In this document: piece by piece, positions 7,868 to 17,900 of the stretch
How the letters are laid out: every line of letters starts with the position of its first letter
Numbering within the stretch: position 1 is the first letter of the stretch
Assembly: GCF_024704835.1 (NCBI RefSeq)
Contig: NZ_JAMXBE010000014.1
Span: forward strand, 62,001-126,000
DNA length: 64,000 bases
Direction of reading: 5' to 3'
Source of the DNA: Parapedobacter tibetensis
GTDB lineage: Bacteria > Bacteroidota > Bacteroidia > Sphingobacteriales > Sphingobacteriaceae
The notes under the pieces: model-generated
Told to the model about the DNA's origin: nothing
Database searches by the model: none
The model's input: only the letters and a program-made list of their open reading frames with translations
Made by a program: the position numbers and the translations under genes

Positions 7868-9484
7868 TTATCCAACAACTGATTCACTGGATTTGGACAC
7901 TTGATGAACAGCCTCCTTATCACGGACTTTTCGCTTTAGCTTTAAGGCAATCACCAGGGTAGTGGTGGATAAGGCTAACCAAAAAGCATCTACAACGAAT
8001 ACCTGATAATGGTTGTCCACGAAAGTTTTCCATATCCAGTTTCCCGTTGTTATGCCATTGGCAATGGGAACCAGCAAGCCAATGATGGATCCGCCAAGGA
8101 GTGTGTATTTGTTGATAAGGAAATTATCGCGCCTAGCCGCAAGCAAGACTGATAACGCAAGCCAGCTGTAGAAAAAAACACGAAAGATAAAGACCATCCG
8201 ATGGGAATCTAATTCGGGAGGGAATACTTTAGCCACCAGAAAAGTGAGGGCAGTAACAGGGTACATGCTTAGACATACGGACAGATAAATCCACACGACC
8301 CAAGCATTGAACCGCCGCTGGCCATTAGGGGTGCTCTTCTTGTCTCTGGCGACCAACCATATCATCACGCCAGAGATAATTACGAAGCAGGAGACAATCC
8401 CGAGGATGAAATAGATGATCCGTAAACCCAAGCCGCCATAATCCCCGAAATGTAATTTACGGAGAACCTCGGTGGCCCCATCAAGATAGGAAGTCCCTTC
8501 ATAAGGGCTTTTCTGAGAAACGACCGCTCCGGTGGTCGCTTGGTAGGTGATGTGGCCTTTGCCAGCAAATTTGAATTTCTCCAAGGGGCCTCCCTCAACG
8601 GAAACATGCATATGAGCATCTCCATAATTGAACAATGCCACGGACCGTAGCTCAAAATCCCCCCATTCAGCTTTAGTCCTTTCAATAAATGCATTGATAT
8701 TTATGCTCGTGTCCAATTTTTTGTTGGCCAAAGGGTAGGTCGATATGGCAAACCCCATGTCGTTGTATAGTTTTTCTGTATTGTTGTTATATAGCAGGGA
8801 TACCACGGGCGGTGCCATCACTGCGGTGCCCACAATCAGGTAAATCCCTGTTACCGCAAAGATGAACTGGTAGGGCAAGCCTAGTACGCCTAATGCTGTA
8901 TGGGCATCGGTCCATAAGGTCTTCAACTTCGCTCTCGGCCTGAGAAGGTAAAAATTCGATATGATCTTATTCCAGTGTACCCATACCCCGGTGATGATGG
9001 CAAATAGGAAGAAAAAAGCTACCAGACCGGCCAATAGGTAACCGGATGTACCATAAAAGTTCAATTGGGCAAAAAAGTGCAGGCGATACAGAAATTCCGC
9101 AAGTGAATAAGATTTTTGATATTCGTATTCATTGAAATCCAATACATTGATAAAGAAGTATTTCCGTAGTTTGGCTTCCTCCGAAGCAAGAGAATCCTTG
9201 GATCCCGTCATATCAATGGTCACCCGTTGCTCCTTGTTGATATGGCGTATGGTGATGTCTCTACCATAGGTGCTATACCGCTGGCCAAGGGTGTCTATCA
9301 GGCCATCAAAATCCATGTTTTCGAACATTTGCGCTTCCACGGGCTCGTTTCTTTCCCAGCCGGCTATTTCCGATCGGAAAAAGGAAAAAGACCCGGCAAA
9401 GAAGATTACATACAAGGCCACGCTGATAACGATGCCACTGATGGTGTGGGTATTGAACAGGATATTGTAGATTCTGTTGTTCAT
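7868..9484 (-). CDS. PepSY-associated TM helix protein (siderophore-linked)
   Basis: The protein starts at ATG 9484 (MNNRIYNILFNTHTISG), giving 538 residues. The longer in-frame extension upstream reads through the preceding gene and looks non-coding. It has the PepSY_TM layout: one N-terminal helix, a periplasmic PepSY-like part (about residues 50-130), then helices near 150-200, 230-260 and 400-430 with conserved histidines in FNTHTISG, YRLHFF, DAHTALG and LRKLHFGDYGG. A cluster of C-terminal helices follows. Relatives sit beside siderophore receptors and are thought to reduce or release ferric siderophores at the inner membrane, possibly with haem. It is the last gene of the minus-strand operon beginning with the TonB receptor, 5 bases after its neighbour. 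Redox activity is inferred. Confidence 0.83.
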   Translation of the reverse strand: MNNRIYNILFNTHTISGIVISVALYVIFFAGSFSFFRSEIAGWERNEPVEAQMFENMDFDGLIDTLGQRYSTYGRDITIRHINKEQRVTIDMTGSKDSLASEEAKLRKYFFINVLDFNEYEYQKSYSLAEFLYRLHFFAQLNFYGTSGYLLAGLVAFFFLFAIITGVWVHWNKIISNFYLLRPRAKLKTLWTDAHTALGVLGLPYQFIFAVTGIYLIVGTAVMAPPVVSLLYNNNTEKLYNDMGFAISTYPLANKKLDTSININAFIERTKAEWGDFELRSVALFNYGDAHMHVSVEGGPLEKFKFAGKGHITYQATTGAVVSQKSPYEGTSYLDGATEVLRKLHFGDYGGLGLRIIYFILGIVSCFVIISGVMIWLVARDKKSTPNGQRRFNAWVVWIYLSVCLSMYPVTALTFLVAKVFPPELDSHRMVFIFRVFFYSWLALSVLLAARRDNFLINKYTLLGGSIIGLLVPIANGITTGNWIWKTFVDNHYQVFVVDAFWLALSTTTLVIALKLKRKVRDKEAVHQVSKSSESVVG

Positions 9485-9489
9485 ATGGA

Positions 9490-9789
9490 CTAGCTTATGG
9501 GGTGATATGTCCGCCCCAAGTAAATAATGATGGAAAATACCAACGTGATGAGCAGGTAGAGTCCCCATACCTTCCAGCCATTTTTGGCAAGGAAAGCAAA
9601 GACCATTAGGAAAGCCCAAAGGATAAAGCCCGCGTAAAGCAGGGTCATCAACACATTGACATGATTGACCCAAAAGGACAAAGCAATGAAGAAGGAAGTG
9701 GCTACCAGGTACCCACCTGCAAAACCGGCAGTGATTTTAGCAAAACGCTGTGTCCAAGAAGTTGTCAGGTATTTTCTGTTTGCTGGCAC
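9490..9789 (-). CDS. Small membrane protein of the siderophore operon (DUF3649-like)
   Basis: A 99-residue protein with about three hydrophobic segments (residues 18-38, 44-64 and 70-92). Its position between a siderophore receptor and a PepSY protein, and the N-terminal segment RFAKITAGFAGGYLVA, recall the DUF3649 membrane proteins found in the same operon position in proteobacteria. The family match is by memory and context, not alignment. It is 5 bases downstream of the preceding small gene and 5 bases upstream of the PepSY gene, so co-translation is likely. Function unknown; probably part of an inner-membrane complex for ferric-siderophore processing. Confidence 0.65.
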   Translation of the reverse strand: MPANRKYLTTSWTQRFAKITAGFAGGYLVATSFFIALSFWVNHVNVLMTLLYAGFILWAFLMVFAFLAKNGWKVWGLYLLITLVFSIIIYLGRTYHPIS

Positions 9790-9794
9790 GACGG

Positions 9795-10121
9795 TTAAAT
9801 TAATTCAATAATTAATGACAATAAGAAAATGAAAATCAATACTTTCCAATTGATTAACCTCAATGGGGTCAAGATGACAATCAGGCTCCCCATGGTCATC
9901 AAGATGACGAAAAAGGAGAACAAGCCGGCTCCGATTCCAAGATAAACCAGGCAAAGCAGGATTGCTGCCGCCAATAGCGATAATCCCATCCGCTTTCCCG
10001 ATTTTGGATAAGTATGTATCCAAGCCGCTATTTTCAATGAAGAAGATAAGACGGCTTTCTGTGAAGTATGATAAAGTAGAAAGAACCCGAGAAAGATGAG
10101 GATGGTGATTGTCGTTATCAT
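9795..10121 (-). CDS. Small hydrophobic membrane protein (DUF3325-like position)
   Basis: The start is placed at ATG 10121 (MITTITILIF), giving 108 residues with three to four hydrophobic segments. A longer in-frame extension reaches back into the receptor gene and carries no recognisable protein features. The length, the hydrophobic profile and the place directly after a siderophore receptor are like DUF3325 proteins, but I cannot confirm the family. The gap to the receptor stop is 31 bases. Its function is unknown; a role in iron uptake is inferred only from the operon. Confidence 0.6.
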   Translation of the reverse strand: MITTITILIFLGFFLLYHTSQKAVLSSSLKIAAWIHTYPKSGKRMGLSLLAAAILLCLVYLGIGAGLFSFFVILMTMGSLIVILTPLRLINWKVLIFIFLLSLIIELI

Positions 10122-10152
10122 GGTCGGTTTATCATATATGATAGCGTAATAG

Positions 10153-12642
10153 TTAAAATCTAAAGGTAACTGAAGCAAGTAGCCTGCGGGGCATTTGTGG
10201 ATTTGCAGTCGACCAGCCGTTATAATATTCCTTATTCGTAAGATTATCCAACTTAAGTGATAGCTCGTATGAGCCGGTGCCATAGGAAGCCGACGCATTC
10301 ATCACGGTGTAAGCGGGCAAGGCGAACACACCGGTGTTTGAACGGTTCATAATCTTGTTTTCGCTTACATAATTTCCACCAAAACCAAAACCAAGACCAC
10401 TTAATTGGCCTTCGTTTACCCGATAGCTTATCCAAGCATTGGCGAGATGTTCTGGGCCGGCTGCCTCGGGCCTCCTCCCTACAATGTTTTCATCATTCGT
10501 TTTCACGACCTTGCTGTCGTTATAGCTATATCCCATAATCAGGTTCAGGCCGGGAGCTGGATTTAGGGTGAACGCTGTTTCAATCCCTTTGCTGTAGTTC
10601 TCGCCATCTTGGATATAGATAATATCGGGTTCAGGATCGGAATTTTCTATCACTTCTTGGCGCACCACATCCGATACCCGGATATCGTAATAGCTGACAG
10701 TAGCTGCTATTTTCTCATCCAACAACGTTAATTTAACCCCAGTTTCCCACTGGTTGGCGTGTTCTGGCCTGAAAGTGCGTGGTATAGAAACTCCATCTAT
10801 GGTCTCCTCTTGTGGACCGACATTGGAAAACCCGTTCATGTAATTGGCGAACAAGGCAAGCTTATCTTGCACAGGCTGGTATACGACGCCAAACTTTGGG
10901 GAAAGTGCAACCTGATCAAAATCGTCCTCATCCGTAGCTACATTCCCTTGGTTATTGAAATAGTCTAACCTTAGGCTAGCCATCACCAGCAACGAAGGTG
11001 TGATATTCAGCACGTCCGAAAAGTAGGCACTGAGCACCTCTTCCTCGGTTTTGCTTTTATTTGCCGTGGTCCCAGCCAATGCCGCATCAACCCTAGACTT
11101 GGATATACTGCCAGTGCCCGGCTCCGATATGATGATGCTATCCGCGATCACATAACCCGAGCTATTATTCACATAGCTCCTGTGGAAATAGTCTACCCCG
11201 GCCACCAAACGGTTACGGAGGTTACCGATTTTAAAGTCCCCGATGAAATTTTGCTGAATGTCTGTACCGAGCAGATCCGCGTTTTGCATGCTGAAATAAC
11301 GCTGATAGGTACCTTCCCCATCTGCCAAATCCCAGATGTAAGAATAGTAGCCATCCGATTTTGACGAGCTTCTCGATAGCACGGTCTGAGAAACCCATCC
11401 GTCAGCGAGCTGGTAATTCATTTGCCCTTGAAGATTGAACGTGGGGTTTTTGAAAGAAAGGTCATTATTCGTGAATGATGCTTTATGATCATACCCCAAT
11501 TCCTGCATATTTTCCGCGGCCAACGGCCGGCTGCGGTTAAAGAAAATCATGAGCGGGTTGGTGCGTTCGCCTTGGTAAAATTCCGCGCTCATCAGGAAAG
11601 AAAGCCGTTCGTTCACTTGATAAGACAACGTAGGGGCAATAAAAAGCGATTTTCTAAAACCGGCATCCTGGAAGCTGCTTTCGGAATGCCAGGCGGTGTT
11701 GATCCGTAGTGCAATGTCTTTTATCGTGCTGAGCGCGGCATTCACATCGGCCGTAACCCGGTTCAGGCCATAGCTACCAGCCACATAGGAAACCTCGGCC
11801 CCGAATCCATGATATGGTTTTTTGGTGATGATGTTAATGAGTCCGCCGTAGGAAATCAGGCTGCTCCCGAACAGTGTACCGGATGGCCCCTTGATCACCT
11901 CGATTCGCTCAATGTTGGCAGGATCTGGGCTACCATTGGTAAGGCTAGGCAGCCCATTTATCATTGTAGGCTGTACCGCAAAACCCCTTAGCGAAAAATA
12001 ACCGGCACCATCACCACCACGTCCGGTAGATTCCCAGAGTTGGGTGATGCCGGGGGCGTTTTTCAGCGCATCATCCAAGCGGATGATTACTTGTTCTTTC
12101 AGGAGTACGGAGGGAATGCTGTTGTATACTTGTGGGTTTTCTAGGTTTTTGAGCGGCATGCGCGCCACATAGGCCGTTTCTTTTTGGGCAAATTTGTTGG
12201 TGCCTTGCGCATTGATTGTCACTTCCTGCAATTGCTGTGCATCTGCGTTGAGTGTAAGGGTAAGGTATGTAGTCCCTGTTGAAGATACGTTTACCTGCTG
12301 GCTGACGGGACGCACACCCACCATACTCGCGGTCACCGTATGTAGGCCTTCCGGTATGGATGCCAGGGAAAAACGTCCTTTTTCATCAGTTTGCGCGGCT
12401 GCCTTGCCATCTATCCTGATGGTAATCTTGGCTGCGGGTTGTCCATCGATAGTCAGCACCGTACCCTCAATCTCCCCAACATCGGCCCATGATGTATGCT
12501 CGTTATGGGCGATGGGGGTGGAGGAATCAACTTGCAGCGCATATACAGCTGTGTTGAAGTTTAATAGGCAAAGGATAATTAAATAGAAATAAAGCGATAA
12601 TGCTGTATAATTGTGTTTCTTTTTTTGTGTAGGGATATTCAT
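10153..12642 (-). CDS. TonB-dependent siderophore receptor
   Basis: An 829-residue outer-membrane receptor. After a signal peptide (cleavage near residue 35) comes a carboxypeptidase-regulatory-like beta domain at about 55-135 (EGTVLTIDGQPAAKITIRIDG), then the plug domain at about 150-280 with the typical RIEVIKGPSGTLFGSSLISYGG segment. A 22-strand-type barrel follows, ending in aromatic Phe (SVTFRF), as expected for BamA-dependent insertion. The plug sequence and LRGFAVQPTMINGLP resemble the siderophore (FhuA/FpvA-like) branch rather than SusC. It heads a four-gene operon with two small membrane proteins and PepSY. No STN domain is visible, so it is probably not a signalling receptor. Ligand class (hydroxamate or other) cannot be told. 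Confidence 0.92.
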   Translation of the reverse strand: MNIPTQKKKHNYTALSLYFYLIILCLLNFNTAVYALQVDSSTPIAHNEHTSWADVGEIEGTVLTIDGQPAAKITIRIDGKAAAQTDEKGRFSLASIPEGLHTVTASMVGVRPVSQQVNVSSTGTTYLTLTLNADAQQLQEVTINAQGTNKFAQKETAYVARMPLKNLENPQVYNSIPSVLLKEQVIIRLDDALKNAPGITQLWESTGRGGDGAGYFSLRGFAVQPTMINGLPSLTNGSPDPANIERIEVIKGPSGTLFGSSLISYGGLINIITKKPYHGFGAEVSYVAGSYGLNRVTADVNAALSTIKDIALRINTAWHSESSFQDAGFRKSLFIAPTLSYQVNERLSFLMSAEFYQGERTNPLMIFFNRSRPLAAENMQELGYDHKASFTNNDLSFKNPTFNLQGQMNYQLADGWVSQTVLSRSSSKSDGYYSYIWDLADGEGTYQRYFSMQNADLLGTDIQQNFIGDFKIGNLRNRLVAGVDYFHRSYVNNSSGYVIADSIIISEPGTGSISKSRVDAALAGTTANKSKTEEEVLSAYFSDVLNITPSLLVMASLRLDYFNNQGNVATDEDDFDQVALSPKFGVVYQPVQDKLALFANYMNGFSNVGPQEETIDGVSIPRTFRPEHANQWETGVKLTLLDEKIAATVSYYDIRVSDVVRQEVIENSDPEPDIIYIQDGENYSKGIETAFTLNPAPGLNLIMGYSYNDSKVVKTNDENIVGRRPEAAGPEHLANAWISYRVNEGQLSGLGFGFGGNYVSENKIMNRSNTGVFALPAYTVMNASASYGTGSYELSLKLDNLTNKEYYNGWSTANPQMPRRLLASVTFRF

Positions 12643-12646
12643 CTTG

Positions 12647-12677
12647 CAAAAATATTATTATTTAGATTAATTACAAA
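12647..12677 (-). promoter_or_regulatory. Promoter of the siderophore receptor operon
   Basis: On the minus strand TTTG (12674-12677) is followed after 19 bases by TATTTTTG (12647-12654). Both boxes fit the Bacteroidota consensus. The -7 box ends only 4 bases before the ATG at 12642, so the transcript should have almost no leader. Confidence 0.65.
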
Positions 12678-13010
12678 TAATTATGTTTTTAATCGTTGTT
12701 GTTTAGAGCGTGTGGTCTGCTGGATACGCGTCGGCAGCGTTGTTTTTTAAATCGGTTAATCGAACTTAATGGTTTGCGAATTTAGGTGAATGGTAAGCGC
12801 TTTATTTTCGGAACATTTGTAACTTAGTAGCTCGTGGCGAATTTAAAATAATAAATCGCTCGGATAAATAACCAATTATAGTTGCTGTATAGCATGTAGC
12901 CCCCTAAAAAGAAAATATCGGTTGGGGAAATATTTCGATTTCAATTATAATAACTACATAACGTAATTGCCATAGCGGCAGTGACATTATACAATTATTG
13001 AAATAAGGCA
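12678..13010. other. Divergent intergenic region, no gene seen
   Basis: This AT-rich spacer lies between the siderophore operon (leftward) and the ECF sigma gene (rightward). I see no open frame with protein-like features, no tRNA and no clear Fur-type 19-bp palindrome. No good TAnnTTTG box was found close to the sigma start. Confidence 0.5.
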
Positions 13011-13553
13011 ATGAAAAATAAGCCAGAGACTTTCACTGTTGAGGAGTTGTTTGACAGGTACTACATCAGATTATGCGAGTTTGCCTACCGTATAGTGTCC
13101 TGCCGTGAGACTTCACGGGATTTGGTTCAAGATGCTTTTGTGGTGCTGATGGAAAATAGATGCAATATCAAGCAGGATACCCACGCCATCAAAAGTTATT
13201 TGTATAGCACCGTAAAGCATGCCGCCCTCAATAGCATTAGGCGGCATAGCATCATTGACCGTATACATCGGCAAAACCAGCCTCAGGTTATGGAGGAGGC
13301 CGAGATTACCCACGCGATGATCCATGCCGAAATTTTAGGCGAACTCCATGCGGCATTGGAGACATTACCAAAGGGCTGTGCTGAAGTGTGCAAAATGGCA
13401 TATTTTGAAGGGAAGAAAAACCAAGAAATCGCTGATGCGATAGGTGTAAGCATAAATACCATCAAAACCCAAAAACAACGGGCAATCGCATTACTTCGTA
13501 ATAAAATATCCCAGCAAACAATGATTCTGCTCATACCTATTCTCCTGCGGTAA
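13011..13553 (+). CDS. ECF RNA polymerase sigma factor (locus 1)
   Basis: A 180-residue sigma-70 family extracytoplasmic-function factor. Region 2 spans about residues 10-80 with LFDRYYIRLCEFAYRIV and the -10 recognition helix part DLVQDAFVVLMENR. Region 4 spans about 115-170 with a helix-turn-helix in NQEIADAIGVSINTIKTQKQRAI. A hydrophobic C-terminal tail (MILLIPILLR) follows. It is followed after 91 bases by a FecR anti-sigma gene and then by SusC with an STN domain, the standard order of glycan-sensing trans-envelope systems in Bacteroidota. It should activate the downstream genes when the SusC ligand is present. Confidence 0.93.
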   Translation: MKNKPETFTVEELFDRYYIRLCEFAYRIVSCRETSRDLVQDAFVVLMENRCNIKQDTHAIKSYLYSTVKHAALNSIRRHSIIDRIHRQNQPQVMEEAEITHAMIHAEILGELHAALETLPKGCAEVCKMAYFEGKKNQEIADAIGVSINTIKTQKQRAIALLRNKISQQTMILLIPILLR

Positions 13554-13585
13554 GCATTCGATTAAAAAAAAATCGATCCGCCTTT

Positions 13586-13615
13586 CACCCATTTTCCATT
13601 TTCATGTTCCTTAGG
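13586..13615 (+). promoter_or_regulatory. Candidate ECF-type promoter before fecR (locus 1)
   Basis: A block beginning CACCC and ending TTCCTTAGG lies between the sigma and fecR genes. The same block at the same length (CTCCC...GTCTTAAGG, 28663-28692) lies between the second sigma/fecR pair. Conserved ends separated by a mostly unconserved 18-19 base core are what an ECF-dependent promoter would look like. Confidence 0.4.
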
Positions 13616-13644
13616 AGTATACCAATAGTGGGAATACACCAATT

Positions 13645-14805
13645 ATGGACAATACATATTTAGAACTGGCTAGGCTCATATCGGAATATGTGCAGGGCAC
13701 ACTCAGTGAAGCGGACGAGGCGGAATTGAACGATTGGGCCTTACGTGATCCGTTTGTCCGGCAGCTCATGGAAACGTACAGCGATGACCGGACCGTGGAT
13801 GAAGGATTGTCAGCGCTCGCACAAATTCCCAAAGCGGCCGATTGGGGGCATATTTTGCAAAAATATCATGAAAGACGAAGCAGAAAAAATCGATTCAAAT
13901 GGATCGGTCTGGCTGCGGCGGTCTTGGTATTTGCGGTTTTGGGATGGTGGGCCATTCAATCCGTTCAGCAAACAGGCATTATCCAAGACAAAGTGTATGG
14001 ACATAAAAATGACGTACTTCCGGGCAACCAAAAGGCTATTTTGACATTGTCGGACGGAAAACGGGTCGTATTGGCGGAGGAGCAACAGGAGCAAATGGTT
14101 GATGCGTCTGCCGTGATAAAAATTCAGGACGGTGCGCTGACTTATCAGCATGATGATGCAAGAGGCTCCCAGACCTCGGTCAGCCATCAACTCTTTGTGC
14201 CCAAAGGAGGTACTTATAAGTTGGTGTTGGATGATGGTACCAAGGTTTGGGTCAATGCCAATTCGACGCTCGATTTTCCGGCGACGTTCGACAGCCACGA
14301 ACGCCGTATCCGAATGGATGGCGAAGCGTATTTTGAAGTGGCTAAAGATTCCAAACGCCCTTTCATCGTAGAAACAGATCACCTAGAAGTCGAAGCCCTA
14401 GGTACGGCTTTCAATATAAACAGTCACCGGAAAAAAGGATATGTCAAAACCATCCTCACTGAGGGAAAAATTAAGGTAAGTAACGACAACGAACAACGCA
14501 TTGTGCTTTCTGGAACCGAAGTCGTAAGCAGTGCGCAAAGTATGCGGGTATCGGCTGCCGATTTGGAAGAAGCGCTTGCTTGGCGAGATGGCTACTTTTA
14601 TTTCAACAAAAAAACATTGCGTGAAATCCTGGATGAAGTAGCACGGTGGTATGATGTAGAACTGGTCGTAAAGGCCAATATAGGCGATAAAAAATATATC
14701 GGTGGAATCAAACGCAGCGCCACATTGGGCGGCGTCTGTGCCTTATTGCAAGATTTAAGCGGAACGCAGTTTGATATCCAAGGAAGAAAATTGATTGTAA
14801 ACTGA
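13645..14805 (+). CDS. FecR family anti-sigma factor (locus 1)
   Basis: A 386-residue inner-membrane protein. An N-terminal cytoplasmic sigma-binding part (about 1-88) is followed by one membrane helix at about 92-112 (WIGLAAAVLVFAVLGWWAI). The periplasmic FecR domain lies at about 185-285 with the family signature PKGGTYKLVLDDGTKVWVNA and GEAYFEVAKD. A C-terminal STN-like DUF4974 domain (LREILDEVARWYDVELVV) should contact the STN domain of SusC. It transmits ligand occupancy of SusC to the sigma factor encoded just upstream. A 160-base gap carrying a hairpin separates it from susC. Confidence 0.93.
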   Translation: MDNTYLELARLISEYVQGTLSEADEAELNDWALRDPFVRQLMETYSDDRTVDEGLSALAQIPKAADWGHILQKYHERRSRKNRFKWIGLAAAVLVFAVLGWWAIQSVQQTGIIQDKVYGHKNDVLPGNQKAILTLSDGKRVVLAEEQQEQMVDASAVIKIQDGALTYQHDDARGSQTSVSHQLFVPKGGTYKLVLDDGTKVWVNANSTLDFPATFDSHERRIRMDGEAYFEVAKDSKRPFIVETDHLEVEALGTAFNINSHRKKGYVKTILTEGKIKVSNDNEQRIVLSGTEVVSSAQSMRVSAADLEEALAWRDGYFYFNKKTLREILDEVARWYDVELVVKANIGDKKYIGGIKRSATLGGVCALLQDLSGTQFDIQGRKLIVN

Positions 14806-14868
14806 GGAAAAGGAGGAAACGGAACATGAAATGATACAGGTAAGCTAAACGTCCATTACCATAAAAAA

Positions 14869-14894
14869 TCCGAAGGTAAGCCACTACCTCCGGA
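14869..14894 (+). promoter_or_regulatory. Leader hairpin between fecR and susC (locus 1)
   Basis: TCCG pairs with CGGA (4 bp), then one A-C mismatch, then AGGTA pairs with TACCT (5 bp), closing a 6-base loop. The same architecture recurs before the second susC (29980-30009). There is no T-run after it, so it is not a standard terminator. It ends 71 bases before the susC start. Confidence 0.5.
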
Positions 14895-14965
14895 AACCGA
14901 TAAAGGTATTGGCCGTAAAATGTATGAATAGAACCAATTGAATAACCCTTAATCTTTCCAAAATT

Positions 14966-17900
14966 ATGGAAAAAATTTCTATCGGACAATACCAAGGGAA
15001 GGGTGTCCGGCGCTTGTTGATGAAATATCTAATAATCATGAAACTTGCAGCGATTTTCGTGAGCATTTTATGCATCGGCGTGCAAGCAAAAACTGACGCA
15101 CAGACCGTAGATTTGACCTTGAAGAATGCGAGCCTAACGGAGTTGTTTGCGGCAATCAAACAGCAAACTGGGTATCGATTTATCTATGAGGAAAATCTGT
15201 TGGACCCGAATTGGCGGGTTACCTTATCCGTCAAACAGGCCTCACTGGAAACCGTGATGGAAAGCGCCGTAGCTTCCTATCCCTTGGCTTATTCCATCTA
15301 TGACGGTACCGTAGTCATCAAGGCTAAACCCCATGTGAAAGTGGTCGAACCGACTGTTGCTCAGCAAAATTATGTAGAAGGCAGTGTCCGTGATGAGGCA
15401 GGCCAACCGCTGGCGGGTGCATCTGTGCGGGTAACGGGAAAGCAGCTTGCGACGGCTACGAATGATCAAGGCAAATTCAGGATTGCTGCGCTAGTAGGTG
15501 ATAGCCTCCAGTTTTCGATGCTAGGGTATAAACCGTTATCAATCGGTGTCACTGGCGAGCAAATAAACATTGTGATGCGGCTTGCCGAAGGTGAAGATTT
15601 AACTGAAGTGGTGGTTATTGGATATGGTGAAATCAGGCGTAAAGATATTACCGGTGCGGTAGGGCAGGTTAATATGGACGATTTTGCGAAAGCACCTGTT
15701 GCATCGATGGAAGACGCATTGGCTGGACGTGTGGCGGGGGTAGCCGTCTCTAGCACAGACGGGCAGCCCGGTAGGTTGAGCACGATCGTCATCCGGGGTG
15801 CTGGATCGATCACACAAGACAACTCCCCGTTGTTTGTGATCGATGGGTTTCCGGTAGAAAATCCTGACAATACCATATTGAACCCTTCGGACATCGCTTC
15901 AATCGATATATTGAAAGACGCCTCTGCCACGGCTATATATGGTGCTCGCGGTGCAAACGGTGTGATCATTATTACCACTAAAACAGGCAAAATAGGTACA
16001 CCGGTATTGAGTTACAGCATGAATTTGGGTAGCCAACGGCATACAAAGTTTTCTGAAATGATGGATAGCTATGAATTTGTACGTTATCAACTTGAAGTTG
16101 ACCCCGCCAGATCGCATATCTATGTGGATAGCACGCGGAGCATTGATTACTATCAGACAGCGGAAAGCGCGGATTTTCAGCGACAGCTTTTCCGTACGGG
16201 GCTTTTTCAAAATCATGATCTATCCCTGCGTGGTGGCACGGATAAGACGAAGTACTCGCTATCTACCAATCTGATGGATCAGAATGGGATTATCATTGCG
16301 ACGGGTTTCAAACGGTATCAAGGCAGGGTGATCCTGGAGCAAAAGGTCAACGAGAAATTAAATGTGACACTGAATGCCAATTATAGTGAAACGAAAGCGA
16401 CCGGTGCCGTTTTTTCAGAACATCCAGCCGGCCATACGAATAGTTATATATATAACGTTTTGGCATACAGGCCTACGCGAGGCTTGACCTCCGGAAATCT
16501 GGTGGAGGATTTTTTCGATATTATTGATGAAAGCCAAAATCCAGGAGAAGTGCTTGTCAATCCGATAACATCTTTAGAAAATGAGCATCGGTTGAATAAA
16601 CAGCGGAACCTCACCGCGAACGGCTTTTTTCAATACCGGATACTTCCGTATTTGACCTTGAAGATCAGTGGGGGTATTACACGAAATTTCCGCTTGGAGG
16701 AGAATTTCTACAATTCGCGTACGAGCTCTGGAAATCCATATCGCTCCAATGGGGTGAATGGTCGGGTCGGCAATGGCAATTCAAATGGCTGGCTGAATGA
16801 AAACACGTTGACATTCAGTAAAAAGTTTGCCGAAAAGCATAAGTTGGATTTGTTGGGGGGCTTTACCATGCAGGGCAGTCAATCGGCGGGTGAGGGGTTG
16901 TCTGCCACCATGGTACCTAATGAATCATTGGGCGTAAATGGGTTGGATGAGGCACCCAACATCACTTTTTCTAAATCCGGTTCGGAATGGGCATTGGCGT
17001 CGTTTTTAGCAAGGGCGAATTATGATTTTGATGGCAGATATCTGCTCACCGCCTCCATTAGGTCCGATGGCTCATCTAAATTCGCATCGAGCAATCGTTG
17101 GGCTTACTTTCCCTCCGGTGCGTTGGCTTGGCAGATGAAGCGTGAAGGTTTTATGAGCGACATCGCGTTCATTTCGGAATCAAAATTACGCATCAGCTAC
17201 GGGCATTCCGGAAACAATCGGGTGGGTGATTTCCCCTATTTATCGACCCTTTCTTTTCCGATGGTGAGCGGATACAGCTTCAATAATGGGGCACCTACAA
17301 GGGGTGTGGCATTGGGTGCCCTGGGCACCGAGAAGTTACGCTGGGAAACGAGTGTCCAGACGAATTTCGGATATGATTTGGGATTGTTTGATAATCGGAT
17401 TTTGTTAACGGCGGAGGTTTATCGCAAAATTACCCGGGATTTGCTGCTGAATGCTGAAGTTCCGTACGTAACGGGTTATATCAGAAGCTTCAAGAATATG
17501 GGAGAAATGCGCAATGAGGGGCTTGAACTGACGCTCAATACCGTCAATATCCAGCGACCCAACTTCTCTTGGAGTTCCAATTTTAATATTGCCTTCAACC
17601 GCAACGAGGTATTGGCATTGGCGGAAAATCAGCACGAGCTGCTCTCACGCGTTTCGTTTGCAGGCAGCTATTCGAATGGGCCTTTGTATGTGGCCCAAGT
17701 TGGACAGCCGCTGGCTCAATTTTTCGGATACGTATGGGACGGTGTATACCAGTATAGCGACTTCAATCAAGACGACAATGGCAAATATGTATTGAAAGAT
17801 GATGTGCCCAATAACGGCAATCCTCGTAATCAAATCCAGCCAGGAGATATCCGTTACCGTGATTTGACCGGAGATGGCGTGGTCAACGACATTGATCGGA

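Noticed and set aside
9485-9673. N-terminal extension of the PepSY protein
   Set aside because: It reads through the neighbouring membrane-protein gene in another frame; the ATG at 9484 starts with a typical PepSY N-terminus.
10122-10298. N-terminal extension of the small membrane protein
   Set aside because: It overlaps the receptor gene and is hydrophilic and uncharacteristic; ATG 10121 begins a hydrophobic protein of expected size.
12678-13010. Fur-type operator before the siderophore operon
   Set aside because: No GATAAT-type 19-bp palindrome was seen, so iron regulation is not claimed from the sequence.
13558-13576. TCGATT / AATCGA hairpin with an A7 loop after the first sigma gene
   Set aside because: The stem is only 6 bp, the loop is homopolymeric and no T-run follows; likely chance in AT-rich DNA.
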